Origin: Nautilus pompilius
Lineage: Eukaryota > Mollusca > Cephalopoda > Nautilida > Nautilidae
Assembly (NCBI GenBank): GCA_018389105.1
Contig: JACATO010002140.1
Coordinates: forward strand, 98,501-162,500
DNA length: 64,000 nucleotides
Direction of reading: 5' to 3'
Part shown: piece by piece, positions 38,029 to 50,112 of the stretch
How positions within the stretch are numbered: the stretch's first letter is position 1
How the letters are laid out: each line of letters opens with the position of its first letter
The notes under the pieces: generated by a model
Databases searched by the model: none
Told to the model about the DNA's origin: nothing
What the model saw: only the letters and a program-made list of their open reading frames with translations
Position numbers and translations under genes: made by a program

Positions 38029-38340
38029 CTAAAAGTGTAAAAAAATATTTCCCCTTTTTGGAATGAGCCTCGATATCATCGTCAGTTTGGAGACAGCAAA
38101 GAAAATGCCACTCGTGACCCTGATTCTGAAAAAAGAACCCACCAGGGCACGAACGTCTCCAGCTGCCATGGTTGTTCCCAAGGCTTTACAAAAGAGAAAC
38201 CCTTCTTTTGGTTCCTTTCCATAAAGGTACCGGACAGTCGCGTGCACGAAGCTGAGAACGCTGTTGGACACCTGTCGACTCTGATGTTTTCCTTTTTGAG
38301 GGAAACATCCTTTAATCTTCCAATAACTCAGGATGCTCAA
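38029..38340 (-). pseudogene. hAT transposase fragment (ZBED5/GTF2IRD2-like)
   Basis: The middle of the 103-codon frame reads TVRYLYGKEPKEG then FLFCKALGTTMAAGDV and ALVGSFF. This matches the conserved hAT-family block FVRY...-K-I-x-EEFLFCK-x-L-x-TTTKA-x-DV...V-x-SFF, found in ZBED5-, FAM200- and GTF2IRD2-type domesticated or active transposases. In intact members the next block is W-x3-VG-C-TDGAPAM-x-G. Here the sequence after SFF no longer matches, so the frame is broken or rearranged at that point. The upstream VSNSVLSFV corresponds poorly to DVSNCAQLLVFV. No BED finger, dimerisation domain or terminal repeats are visible nearby. It is an inactive transposon remnant rather than a host gene. 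Confidence 0.65.
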
Positions 38341-39107
38341 TCGTTAAAGTCGCTGCAGGACCAAGGTTGGCTTCAATCCCTCCACTGAAAACGATTGACA
38401 GCACATGACATTAAACCCTCTCTTCTTCCCCAGTTTTGACACATGTGAAGCCCTATTTTATGTATGCATCCGAATACTTCCGTTTATTTTTTTGTTGTTG
38501 CCCGAATCTTATGAAGGAATTCTGCAACAGAAGAATTCTTCACTTATTGATTATTTATACTTTTCATATTAAATATTATAACATGACATGGAACAAAGAT
38601 AAAAACAAGTAGGAAGCTTACTAGTGCGCACGCTAGGTGGCGGAACAACAGGTGGCGAAGAGCAGTCGTCAGTTGTCTAGGCGCACGGCGAGGCTGAAAG
38701 TAGGAGATGAGTCATCCTCCGTTGATGTCTGGTTTTCTGTTGAAGTGTCTAATGTCAACCAATAGACTAAAACTACGGCACTTATTTTGATTTGCTCCAG
38801 AAAAATAAACCGGCACCAGAGATACCTTAATTTCCTGCTACAAATGGAACGCTGACAGTTAATTTTCTATGATCAAATAAACGACTAAAAATAAACGCGG
38901 GGGGACATCTTGTTCCTCTTTTATTCTTTTATTCTTTTCTTCTTTTCCTCTCTCTCTCTCTCTCTCTCTCTCAATCCCCTCTCTTTTTATATGTTTTTTT
39001 TCTTTCTCCAAATCCCCTTTAGCCTTTATGTCCATCTTAATCTCTCCCTATATATTTCTCTCTCTGTACTGACGTCATCTCTCTGTATGTAAAGACGCCA
39101 TCTCTCT

Positions 39108-39181
<74 letters not shown>

Positions 39182-39420
39182 CCCGAGCGTGTTTCTTCCT
39201 TCTGGTCAGAATTCCTGGCATCTACGCAAAATATAGTTTTGGAGTGATTCTGAGACTCTTCGCAGCTCCCTTTGAATGATCGTTAACCACTGCTCTCCTG
39301 GGTGATGGCGATCGATGATTTAAGGTTGTATCGGAGCTGCACCTATTAGCTTGTTGCTGATCGCCTAGTTTTGCGTTCCGTATAAACAATTTATTTAAAT
39401 AAGTGCACACATAAATAATT
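38341..39420. repeat. Non-coding stretch with CT-rich low-complexity DNA
   Basis: Pure CT lies at about 38949-38972 and a long CT tract at 39101-39180, with CT-rich sequence between them. 38610-38770 is GC-richer but unassigned. The frames here are low-complexity Ser/Leu/Phe and not credible. Confidence 0.7.
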
Positions 39421-39625
39421 AAGAAACAGAATTTTCTTGCTGAGTAATGAGTTAGTACCTTTAAAGGTATATGTGAGTAAAAATTTGTGTAGTTGCGCGA
39501 CAGCGTTCCACACAATTTTAGCATCAATTTTAGTATGTACTGCAACTAAATGTGCTTGTATAGGAAAGGCAAAAGATGCTACCAGTTTTCAGTTTTACCT
39601 TGAATAATCATTTAACAAGGAGAAA
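39421..39625. repeat. Diverged duplicated segment, copy B
   Basis: Partner of 35821-36020 in the same orientation, with the same ordered landmarks, including CAACTAAATGTGCTTGTAT and GCTACCAGTTTT. It begins about 240 bp after a CT microsatellite, whereas copy A follows a GA one. Confidence 0.6.
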
Positions 39626-42568
39626 AAAGATAGACGTACAGCTTGTCTCTTTAACAGAGACAAATTACTATAAAACTTAAACTAAGTACATATACCAAAA
39701 GGAATAAACAAAAGTTTGAAAATGGTTTGTGAAGTTGTATTTACTAACTCGCACTAGTTAAAAAATGTAGGGCCTCATCATAGGGAACTCAGGTAAAAAT
39801 ATTCTGCCTCATTTTATGCACTTGAAAGAGATGAAAGCAAAAGAAAGGTGTTACCATGAAAGTTGAATTATTAGGACAATATTTCATGTAATATTTAAAA
39901 ATCCTGTCAGAAATGGTATATAATGAAAACCGAGTATTTCCTTGTGTCACGCAGTGCATGGAACCACACCTGAAGATTGATCAGTACCAGCGATCAGAAA
40001 TACCATAACTTTAGATGTCTAAACAGGCATGTGGCTTTGAGAATGGATATTAAGCTTCATATATGAAATGGCGCTATATTAAGGTATAATAATCCCTAGA
40101 AATATGCATGTTCATCTTGTTTCTAAGGGATAAAACTATTCTGCAAAGTATACAGTTATTTGTATTCATGCACATGTTCTAAAATTTCCAAATGGTCAAT
40201 ATAGTCTATCAGAAACGAGTAGCTGTAGACTGAAAACAAACGAATGTATTGTATGTATCATTGCAAAGTTGTAAAATATCTGCATAGATAAATACATCAG
40301 CATAAGTTAATAAGCAATCATAATATTCATTACAAAGGTATTATAGAATTAATCACCTAAGAGTGCGTGTATTTTTACACTGTTGTTGATAATAGGTTGT
40401 CTTCTTGTAGTTAACGCTATTCTAGCCAACTTACACGTGTATACATATGTATATTTTTTAAAAAGTATATATATAATGTATTATCTCTATTTTTATACCG
40501 AGAACCATAGTTTAAAGTGTAAAAACTACTAACACGGCTTTATAGGAAGAGGACATGACCTATATCATTTTCTAGAATCTTTTCTCCAGCAGGGGGGAGG
40601 ATTCTCATTAAGGAGAATGATGGGTGGGCCTCAGTAGCTGGAAATCCTAAACAAATTCACTTTGAAAGCTACGAATTTGTATCCAAGCAGGTTTTTTTTT
40701 TAAGATTCCATCTGAAGCTCTTTGAAATCGGTTTGAACATAATTTCTTTTCATGTGATGTTGCTATCTCCCATCATATAAAAGATGGGTATTTCTGCGCT
40801 CTAGCGAATGACATAATGGCCACGTTTCGTAAATCATTAAAAAAAATATCTGTCCATAACTTTTAGAAATGCATAAGTAAGATAAATCTTTTTTTATAAA
40901 CCCTTAGAGATAAGTGAAACCAAACATCTAACTAACGTTTGCTGTGTGTTTGTTCTTAGTTTATCTGTAACTCTATAAATCTCTGTCATTTACTTTATCT
41001 CTTTCCAGCCTACTTATTGTCACTAAATCCACGTAACGCTGAATAAGGACAACATACCCGCAGTTGAAGAAAAATCATCTTTTGTTGCAGTTTCAAAATC
41101 TTCATTGACTGTCACAAAGCTTCAAATCATTGGATGAGTTTCCTTTTCACCCAGAAATAGGATTGTTTTCATCGATTTCCATGTTATTAATAGTCTTTTA
41201 CGGAAGGAAGTAAAGAAAACTATTGAAAAGTAGCATGCAGCAAGTATATACTACACGTTAGAGTAAATGTCAAATAAGCAAGTAGTGAAGATGGAATTTA
41301 TTACAAAATCAAAACACTCTTTGAGAACTTCCAGTCTCTTCGCTCAGAATTAAAACTTTCTGAACTTTAATAGGTAATCTTCAACAACATATTTAAGTAG
41401 TTTTAATACATATCTGACCATGTTATAAAGCCCGCGACAGTTTAAATTGGCTGGTGGTAGTGTTAACGTTAGTGTATGTTTTTCAAGTTGTATAAATAGA
41501 TTTCTGTTTTCCATAAGTTAAACTGGATTTATCTGCTGTAGACGGCATCTTTTATTCTTTTTTTTTCAAGTATAAAGAAACATTCTGAAGAAACTCTTAT
41601 CAGCTGTTTCATTTAGATCTTCGTTAAAGTCCAACAAGCTTTCTTTGACTTCACTGTGCGCGTCAAAGTATTTTATCATTAATGGGAAGCATGTAATGTT
41701 CCCTGATATGATAGAGAATGGTTTGCTATTTTCAGATCATCAATCTATGCTTGGAAAACGCTTTCTTTCCCAAGCTTTCTTCTTTAAAACAATTTGGATG
41801 CCATTTTGTTGCCATCTTCATTTTAAATATAGCAATGGCCTAATTTTGCTGCAAAGATAAGACAAGTTCTTCACGGCTGCTGACTTTTGATCTGTATGCT
41901 TCCTAACTTTCCAAAGTTCTTCATTCTTTACACTGCTGAATTACAGAATAAAAAAACATTTTTAGCTACTGTAAAATTTATTATTTTCAAAATTATTTAA
42001 AGGCTTAAGGACCAAAATAGCTTTTATATTACGATCAGTTTGTAGCATGGACAATAAAGATGTTTTGTCCATATTAATTATGTGAGACAGTCAAACTATA
42101 ATTGAAGACCAGTTCTTCTTCCTGTAGGCTCTTGTAATAAACTGCAGTGGTTTCCTGCGCCCTTGTAATTATTAAAAAAAAACTGTTATTAGTCTCACTT
42201 TACGTAACCCAACAACACAAAACAAGCATGGCGCGTGTGTCTGTGCTGTATTTGAATTTGTGTCCTAATTATACACACTATAATGCTCTCCACATGGGTT
42301 CTCATTCTACTATTCTTCAGTTCGAGCAACAAGAAATTGTGATCTAATGACTCGATAGGAGAATTATTAATTCACTATTTCCTATGCTTAGCACCAATTC
42401 ATAAAAACTCTCTTCATGTGGACATCTGATTTAATTGATTTAAGATTCCTGCGAATTTGCCTAAGCGCCCTTCACAGCAATTTTAATTAATTGGATTATC
42501 ATTTTTAAAGAATTTGTTACATTTCTCATAACTTTGCTAACTTTCTCGCTTCTTTCCATTTTGATGTA
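39626..42568. other. AT-rich non-coding stretch
   Basis: No gene, terminal repeats or microsatellite of note. The open frames at 41645-41860 and 42147-42347 have no recognisable domain. Confidence 0.5.
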
Positions 42569-44139
42569 CAGTTGTCCCCCGGTATTCGCGGAGGTTACGT
42601 TCCTAGAGCACCCGCGAAGAGTGAAAAACCGCGAATATTGGACGTGGTCCATAAAAATGCCTATAAAAGCCTATAAACGTCAGAATATAACGTAACATAT
42701 AATAAAAATATAAGTAAATATATAATAATAATTTAATAAAAAATACAGTTAAATGTACGGGTACTCACCAATAATGAATGATATTGATTGAAGATGATGA
42801 TGATGAATAAGCTGTGCAGTACGATGAAGATAATGATTGCACAGCAAATCAGAGGATTTAAAGCCCCTTAGGTGGCGCCTCTTCTTCAGGCGCTTCAGGA
42901 GGAATCGTATCTTTGTGCAAGGCTTTCTTGGTGGCTTGAGGAACATTGTGGTGGGAAGTTGCTGTCATGGTGGTGAGGAGGGTTTTATATGTCTGCATGG
43001 CAGCGTCGATGGCATTTTTAAATTGGAGAGACCGAACCATATAGGGATCCCATGCTTCAGCCTTCCCTTGCAACTCCTTTGCTGTCCTCATAAGGTCGGA
43101 CAGACGTTACAGTGTCAGGCCCTCCTCCTCCTCCTCCTCCTCTTGCTCTGGATCTGTCGCTTCCTCCTCCTCTTCGCTAGCAGACTTCGTTAACTCCAAG
43201 AAATCCTCGTCCGTCTGGGGTTCAGAGTGGGCACCGATGAGGTTGTTGACCTCATCTTGCGTGATGTCGTCAAAACCTTCACCACCAAGTACCGTTGCCA
43301 GTCTCACCGCCTTGTCGACAGCCTCGTGCTGAATTTCTTCAGGTGAGAAGCCCTTGTAGTCATGGACACTCTCGGGCCACACCTTCCAGCATGCGTTGAG
43401 GGTTTCTTTTTTCATGTCCTTAAGAGCAGCTTGGATGACTGACAGGTTCGTTGCGATCGTGAAGTTACGCCAATACCCCTTTAACGTGAAATTCTCGTCC
43501 GAGTCCATTGCGTCCACATGGTGTTGGAGAGAGTTCCGAGTGTCACAGACTGGATGAGGGAGGTGGTGTTGGCAGGGAGGAACTCGACCCGGACTCCCTC
43601 GTAATAGCAATCCAAAGGGTAACCGCCAGCATTATCCATAACGAGCAACACCTTGAATTCCATGCACAAGTTGTGGAGGTATTCCATGGCTTGAGGGATG
43701 AAGCATTGGTGGAACCAGTTCGAAATTAAGATTTTTGTCATCCAGGCCTTGGGGTTGTGCATCCATTGGACAGCAGCAGGTAAACTGGGATGATGCGGGG
43801 CTGCTGGGCTGCATCTGCCTGAGACAGCGCCTCGTGGGAAGCACCCAATCAGCAGCAAGGAGAGATGAATAACGCTCTCGGATTGGCTACTTTCAAACCT
43901 CAGCCAATAACGTTTATTTTATATTGATATTTTGCTGAATTTACGTCAGTATTTATATTACAAAATTAGTAAATTATATTGTTATTAATAATTTAGCGTT
44001 AAAAAACCATTAAAAAAATCGCGGAAGATATTTGCGATTCCGCGAATATGCGGGGGTTTCCACGAACAATTATTAGTTAGGTTCTAAGGAAAATTCCGCG
44101 AATAACCGGGGCAGCGATTACGCGGGGGGTCGTCGACTG
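42569..44139 (-). mobile_element. Tigger/pogo-type DNA transposon, internally deleted
   Basis: The element is 1571 bp and flanked by TA on both sides (42567-42568 and 44140-44141). The termini begin CAGTTGTCCCCCGGTATTCG on the left and, read inward on the minus strand, CAGTCGACGACCCCCCGCG on the right. Both continue into TATTCGCGGA and then CCTAGA/CCTTAGAACC blocks, as in Tigger-like families. The minus strand encodes the C-terminal half of a CENP-B/TIGD-like transposase. Only about 280 bp separate the 5' terminus from the middle of the DDE domain, so the CENP-B type DNA-binding half has been deleted. The copy is not very old: long protein blocks are still readable. Confidence 0.88.
42842..43858 (-). 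pseudogene. Tigger transposase C-terminal half, broken
   Basis: From 43858 downward the frame reads HNPKAWMTKILISNWF, then FKVLLVMDNAGGYP with the second catalytic Asp, then VEFLPANTTSLIQ. In intact relatives SLIQ is followed by PMDQGVI with the third Asp. Here a short deletion and frameshift at about 43550 remove it. The next frame picks up at HVDAMDSDENFTLKGYW and runs through NACWKVWPESVHDYKGFSPE, GGEGFDDITQDEVNNLI and an acidic EEEEE stretch. It meets one in-frame stop at 43107 and continues as RLSDLMRTAKELQGKAEAWD to the C-terminus. The N-terminal helix-turn-helix and CENPB-type domains and the first part of the DDE fold are missing. It is clearly inactive. Confidence 0.88.
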
Positions 44140-44141
44140 TA

Positions 44142-47100
44142 TTTTCAGCGTTATCACCCATGTTGCTCTTCTTGTAGCATAAATGACAATGCAGAATAAT
44201 TTTGTGCGTGATGGTTTCTCGTTCCAAAGCTACAATAGGTTTCCTTGTTATCTACTCTATTTATGACCTCAGACCATCTTACGGTTTCGCCTCCGCAATA
44301 GAAGATTTTGTTTCCAAACTAATGGTGAAAATTTCTTTGCCCTTACGGTTTCAGCTTCAGCTCCGTTTGTCCGGTTGTTACGGATAAAGGCGAAATATAG
44401 GTCGAACCTTGAGGGTAGATAATGCAATTTACCATTAGCAGCTACAGCGGAAGAGCAAGATTCTGTGTTTCACGCCGCGGGAATCAGTGTAAATTCAGTT
44501 TTTCAGATAGTCTTGGTCGCTCGCAAAACGCTCAGTGGAATCATTTTGCTGTAAAGTTCCGATTTATTCTGTATAATCTGTGTGCTTTTTAAATTTCTCT
44601 ACAGCGATTTTGTTTCTCCGTTTGACGTCAAGTAAATGGTCCTGCCTGTCGTAAATTGTTCACAAAGCCCAGACAACACCCAACCACATCAGAACTGGGG
44701 TACATTCGAACGTGCTTCCTGTAGTCTTGTATCTAATCGATTTATACGAACAGAAAATCAGTACCTGCCTCAAAAAGCCACCTATTATCTCAGAACGTTA
44801 TGCTATTAATATTAAATACCCAACATGGCAGAACTTATCTTCACGGAAGATCTCCGGTAAGATGAGCACTTAAAGGCGTATATCTGGCCATTGACTGGAG
44901 AGATTTATGTACGCCGCCCAGTCATTTAACATCATTAAAGTTTGTCTATGAACGTTAAGATATTTGGTGCTATTCAAAGTTCTCTTGATTTCTATCGTCT
45001 GGCCGATAATCTCGACCGATGAATCCACTGTGGGAAGTTATAGACATTCATGAGATATATCTTCACAGATTTTCGGTCTTTAGACCAATTTACCAATATC
45101 ACAATCACCCGAAGCCCTGTAGCCAATACCATTATTACTTTTTATTTCTTACCAAACATTTCTACTGTTAGGTTATTCCTTTTCCTTTGCAAACTTTGTA
45201 AGTTGGCTCTGATGATCTTCCTGGATCCTCTTTAGTGAGATCTTGTTATCAGATGTCTCAATATATATATATATATCTTAAAGTGTTTGCACGATTGTTT
45301 ATTACTCTATCACGGCCGAACCATAGCATCTAGATCCTTCAAATTTTGAGTGTACGTACTTCAGAATCCAGGCAAGGTTTTAAGCTACCGAACTCTGGCC
45401 TAAAGCCATCCCCCCTGCAGCTTATGGTACCCTAGATGGTATCTTGTAATGCTCAGTTTGTTTTACGTTGGCTGTTAACTTACCAACAAAAACAAATCAA
45501 ATTGTAATAAGCACCTAAGACACTCTAGTATCCTCACCATCTGAAGCAGGTCTTTCTTCTAACAGAAACAAGTAGACTTGCATATTTATTTACACAATAC
45601 GAGTACTTTTAGTCGAATGACGACCATCAGAAATTGCACAGTCTTACAGTGGATACTTCTAATTTTACTTTTATTTTATTGACATTTTATAATTTATTTA
45701 GACTTATCAAATTAATTAATCAATTTTTATAACATTTATTATATAGCAGAATTATTTTTTTCAAATAGCAAAATAATGAATTGGATTATATAAAACGAAG
45801 CATCAAGCCACCCTCAGAATAACTAATCCACCGTACACATTGGCGGTATGTTATTAATATTGACTGGGAGGTAGTTCGGCCATTCTTTACCATCAACCTA
45901 GTAGTAGTAAATCAATGTTTTGAGGATCTTTCTCCGTTGCCATCATCAGGATTTTGTCTTGACGGGTGTCTATAAATTGCAATGCTAATTCTCAGTAGAT
46001 TTTTTTGCACTTCCGTATTCCCTTACTTATAACGGCATGCCGCTATAAGCGAGGTCGCTATAAGCGTTTGTGTTGTTATAAGCGAAATGGACTTTTTTCC
46101 TGAAAATCCTTAGGCATATTGTTCAGGATTCTGATTGTATGATTGGTACGAAGTTCCCATTAAAGTACGCGTAGATCCACTAGACCGGTTAATCTTGGGA
46201 GAAGGCGCCCCCTTCGTGTGTGCTTTCTTATGCTGATCTTGAGACGTTTCGCCGGGGGTCACATGATAAATACTATAGCCTAATGAATGTTTAGTTAGCC
46301 AGCAGAAATTACAGTCACTGGTGGAATCGTTAAAAAAAAAAAAGAAAACAGACAATGGCAACAAAGACTTCAGGTAGACGAAGATATACCTTCTACAGTT
46401 GAACGCACACAGACAAGCCTACCATCTAAACTTACGTATTGAACAATTTATACAAGACGATAGTTGATCAGGTTTGCTTTTGATCCTTAAGAAACAAAAG
46501 AAATACATTTTCCGCCGGTATAAGTGCTTACTGATAGCAAATTTAGTCTTGTTTTTTTTACTATTTTTCTTTTTCTTTATTTCCTTCTTTAGATCATTTT
46601 ATTCCTGTTCTTCCTCTCAGTACCTTATTTCTATTCCTTTCTATTTTTTTTTCGATTTTATTCTATTATTTGTTTTCTAATGAAAGAAAATTTCTTTAAA
46701 TATTCTCCAAAAATGTTTGAAATTTTAAAAAAGTAACTTCATCAATATATAATGAGTATGTTACTTTGTACCAAACATTCTAAGGTGATGGCCGACATAA
46801 GGAATATCGCTAAAAAGTTCTAAAAGGCAAAAAGAAAAAAAAAACACAATAGAGACTGTAAACACCGTTCTGTGATGGTTCGTTATTTGGTAACTTCTCA
46901 GGACCAGAATCTTCGGGCCCAATTGTAGGAGATAATTGAAAAATCAAACCTCGCTCCACCAGCAAATAAAAAAAAAAAATTCTGATAAATCAACGCCAGA
47001 AAATAAAAAAAGGGAATTCTGAATTTTTGTATCCAGATAAACTTGAATTTTCGCAAACGTCTCTGCTGTCACTGGATGAAGGTTTCTTTTTAAATAGTCC

Positions 47101-49805
47101 ACGCACAGAACGGCGTGTCTGCTGAAGGTATGAAGAAATCGTTACGAGTTACGTCCCTTAGGAAGTTCCCGCCGCACTGATCCAGAGTTGACCTTACCAA
47201 CTGGGTTGTAGCGAGGCTGCCTGCCCGTCCGTTTACACCGTTGACTGATTTGCCTAATGATGTCAGGCATTTGCACAGCCCCGAGGACTCGAATTGCTGC
47301 TCGAAGCTGACCGGACTGAAGTTCTGGACGACGACCTCTTTAAGAAAAGAGAGTAAGCAAACCGCCAAGCAGGAATTCTAAAGAAAGCATGCCAAAAGCC
47401 ATTCCAGCCATGTCCCCTGGAGAAGATGGACACCAGCTCCTGTTATCAGAGACGCCGACCGATATGAGACGAGCAAACCAAGATTGCTGCTGTCTTCTCT
47501 TAATGTTCATTGTTTATCAGACAAGTTTTCCGAAGCCAACCAGTAAAACCCAGCAAATATAATGTCCATTATAAGCAAAAGTGGTTGCGTTATAGACGGA
47601 TTTATTCTACATATTTATTGGAGTTATAATTTTGATTTAATCAAACTTGACTGGGAATATCGACAAAGCATCCATCACAAGCGGCTGACGTGGAATATAA
47701 CTAGTTTCGCTGTAATCGCTACCAGGCTGGATAAAAGTCATATATTCGCACGACAGTCTTCCCATATTAACAGCCTATAGGGAGAGCTACAATTTATTAC
47801 AGCGCACTGACAAAAGCATCCTGTTGTCACGTGTAATCTAATTGATCTTTGTCTGGACTGGCGAGCCAGAGGCGATTATTAACTTTGTAAATGTACTAAT
47901 TGTTGAGGTTACCTTGGTGAAAATCGAACGGTAAACCTAAAGAATAATAACCGGCCCGTATACTGAATATACACAGCAGTTCACGGTCTGTCATTCATAA
48001 TTACGTTGCCCTCATTCTGAAAGGGGACTTCAGGTTTTGGGGTATTTAGGAGTTTGCTATACGAAAAACGTCGCGTGCACGAGTCGGAAAATGCTGGAGT
48101 AGTAAGACAAATCACCTGTGAGCTCACTCATTTATGGTGAAAAAAAAACAAAAACAGTCATTCAGAAAAAGACAAAATGTTTCTAGGAAAAAAGGGTTTA
48201 ATCTTTCACGATTTTCTTAGTATAACAGCGTACGGAATATAGTGAATAGTAAAGAAAAAGACATTTAAAAATCTTAATATCTTTAGCGATCTTCCAGACA
48301 TCTGTATTTTTTTTTACAGTATAAACTTGGCCCTCATTCCAAATAATATATTTATTCGATGCTCTAAGCGGCCCGCTTCCAAGAGAACGTATATCGTACG
48401 GGTTCACTATTTTCTCAGAACACCAGTGTTCATGTATGTACTAGCATCACTGTTCTTCTCAGCATCACAACAAGCATATCGCCGAACCGCCGCACAATAT
48501 GGATAGATTTCAAAAGCATTTGGTCAACTTTGGACTTACACTGTATTTGATTTCTTACCCACATGAAATACGTCACGACTAACAGGAAAGTCAGTGCGCA
48601 GAAGGAATATGTGTTATTGCCTACGTTAATAAGGTCGGTCATAAACCTAGTCCACCGTTGTAAAGAAGTCCGACACTCGATAGAAATACCGCTGTTAGCC
48701 TGGAAAATCTTTCTCGCTCTGGTCGGCACCCGAACAATAAAACCTAAGCCGAAATGCAAAACAATAAATACGAGTCGGGATTCTCATTGGCAAGATATCT
48801 TTTTCGTTCTTTGCGAAAACTGCTTACCGTTGTTCGCATCCGAGTTTCTGACTCATCATCAGAAAAGAGATTAAAGAAGAAAATACAGAAAAATGGTTTA
48901 TTTCTCTTTTTTTCCATAAAGAGATGAAACCAGAAGAATAAAGGCTGTGGGTGGGTAAAAAGAAAATGCAAACAAAGGCGATATAATCGCATTTCATTTG
49001 CAAGAATAAATTATTCCATAGTACCGGGAACTGGTACTGTTGGCAATCTCTCTAACAGGGCGATATTAAGCACCTCAAGACTGACTATGTGATAGGAGAC
49101 GAGCCGGTAGCGGGCTTGCAAATAACGTTAGCTGCTGATACAGATGTTAATGTTTCTTCAATAACAGTGAGATGAGATTTAGCGTGGAACAGCCCCACTG
49201 GACGCGGAAAGGGAACAGTAGGGTGACCAAAGCTGGAAGAAGGTTCTTCTCTTTACAGATCAGTCCGAGTTCAAGCTTCTTCGGAAATAATCAACGGAAG
49301 TTTGTTCGAAAATGAACCGCGGAGAGGTTTAACAGTGAAAAGTCAAACGGCAACCAGACACCTTGGATAAATGGTGGAAAATGCTTCAGGATATTTGGAA
49401 CAACATTCCAGTCATACACTGATAACCCGTATGTGAGCATGAAAACAAGGAGTCTGTTCTATATAGGGAGCAAAGGGCTCAAATGCCAAATACTAATGGA
49501 CTGTATAGATCGTCTTAACTTTGTTTTGTATATTTTAATAATAATGCGTCGTGTATGCATTGTGTACGACTCTCGACTGCAGTTAACTTTTATCTGTGCA
49601 TATTCTGGCTGTTTCCATAATAATTTCCATAATGTATATACATATATTAGTTTAAAACTTTACAATTTAATTTTTTATTTGCTCATCTTAAGCTTTCATT
49701 TTGCTCAGCGATCGGCGGATCAATTTTTATTTGTTGATATTTTTCGAATTTTTAAACAAATAAGAAGAAATCTGCAACAGCAGAAATCAACGGTAAAGCC
49801 GAAAT
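44142..49805. other. Mostly AT-rich non-coding stretch
   Basis: It includes a possible pogo-like terminus at 46020-46095 and a minus-strand open frame at 47090-47368 with splice-like flanks (see findings). The 109-codon minus-strand frame at 48430-48759 has one hydrophobic segment but no recognised family. Frames of that length are expected by chance here. A (TA)n run lies near 45259-45276. Confidence 0.45.
46020..46095. repeat. Possible pogo/Tigger-like terminal fragment
   Basis: CTTATAACGGCATGCCGCTA followed by TAAGCGAGGTCGCTATAAGCG and GTTATAAGCGAAATGG repeats a TATAAGCG word three times. Repeated TATAAGCG/CGCTATAA words are typical of some pogo-superfamily ends. No matching opposite terminus was found nearby. 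Confidence 0.3.
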
Positions 49806-49820
49806 ATACTACTACTACTG

Positions 49821-49874
<54 letters not shown>

Positions 49875-49950
49875 ATAATAATAATAATAATAATATAATA
49901 ATAATAATAATATGAAGAAGAAGAAGAAGAAGAAGAAGAAGAAGAAGAAG
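49806..49950. repeat. Compound (ACT)n-(AAT)n-(AAG)n microsatellite
   Basis: Three trinucleotide blocks follow one another: ACT to about 49874, AAT to about 49912 with one slip, then AAG to 49950. A 160-codon plus-strand frame ends in this tract with polyThr and polyAsn and is an artefact of the repeat. Confidence 0.95.
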
Positions 49951-50112
49951 ACCGAACTCGGGTATGAAGGCATATTAGGAGTCAGACGTCAGCCTAGCTG
50001 CAAGATCAAAACCATGACGCAAGGATGTGACTCAAAATGTAAACCGCAGTGACTGTGACAAAACCGTAAACTATAGACCATTTTACAAGAGGTTTCACAC
50101 CATTAGCGCAAA

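Noticed and set aside
42837-43193. 118-codon plus-strand frame with a Leu-rich tail
   Set aside because: It is the antisense of the Tigger transposase C-terminus; the Leu run is the complement of its polyGlu stretch.
48430-48759. 109-codon minus-strand frame with one hydrophobic segment, possible membrane protein
   Set aside because: At this base composition a frame near 110 codons is expected about once in 64 kb on both strands. There is no family motif, and an overlapping plus-strand frame of similar length exists.
49433-49915. 160-codon plus-strand open frame, one of the longest in the window
   Set aside because: The last third is polyThr/polyAsn from the compound microsatellite. The rest is AT-driven Leu/Ile/Phe-rich sequence without domains, and no splice or conservation signal is visible.
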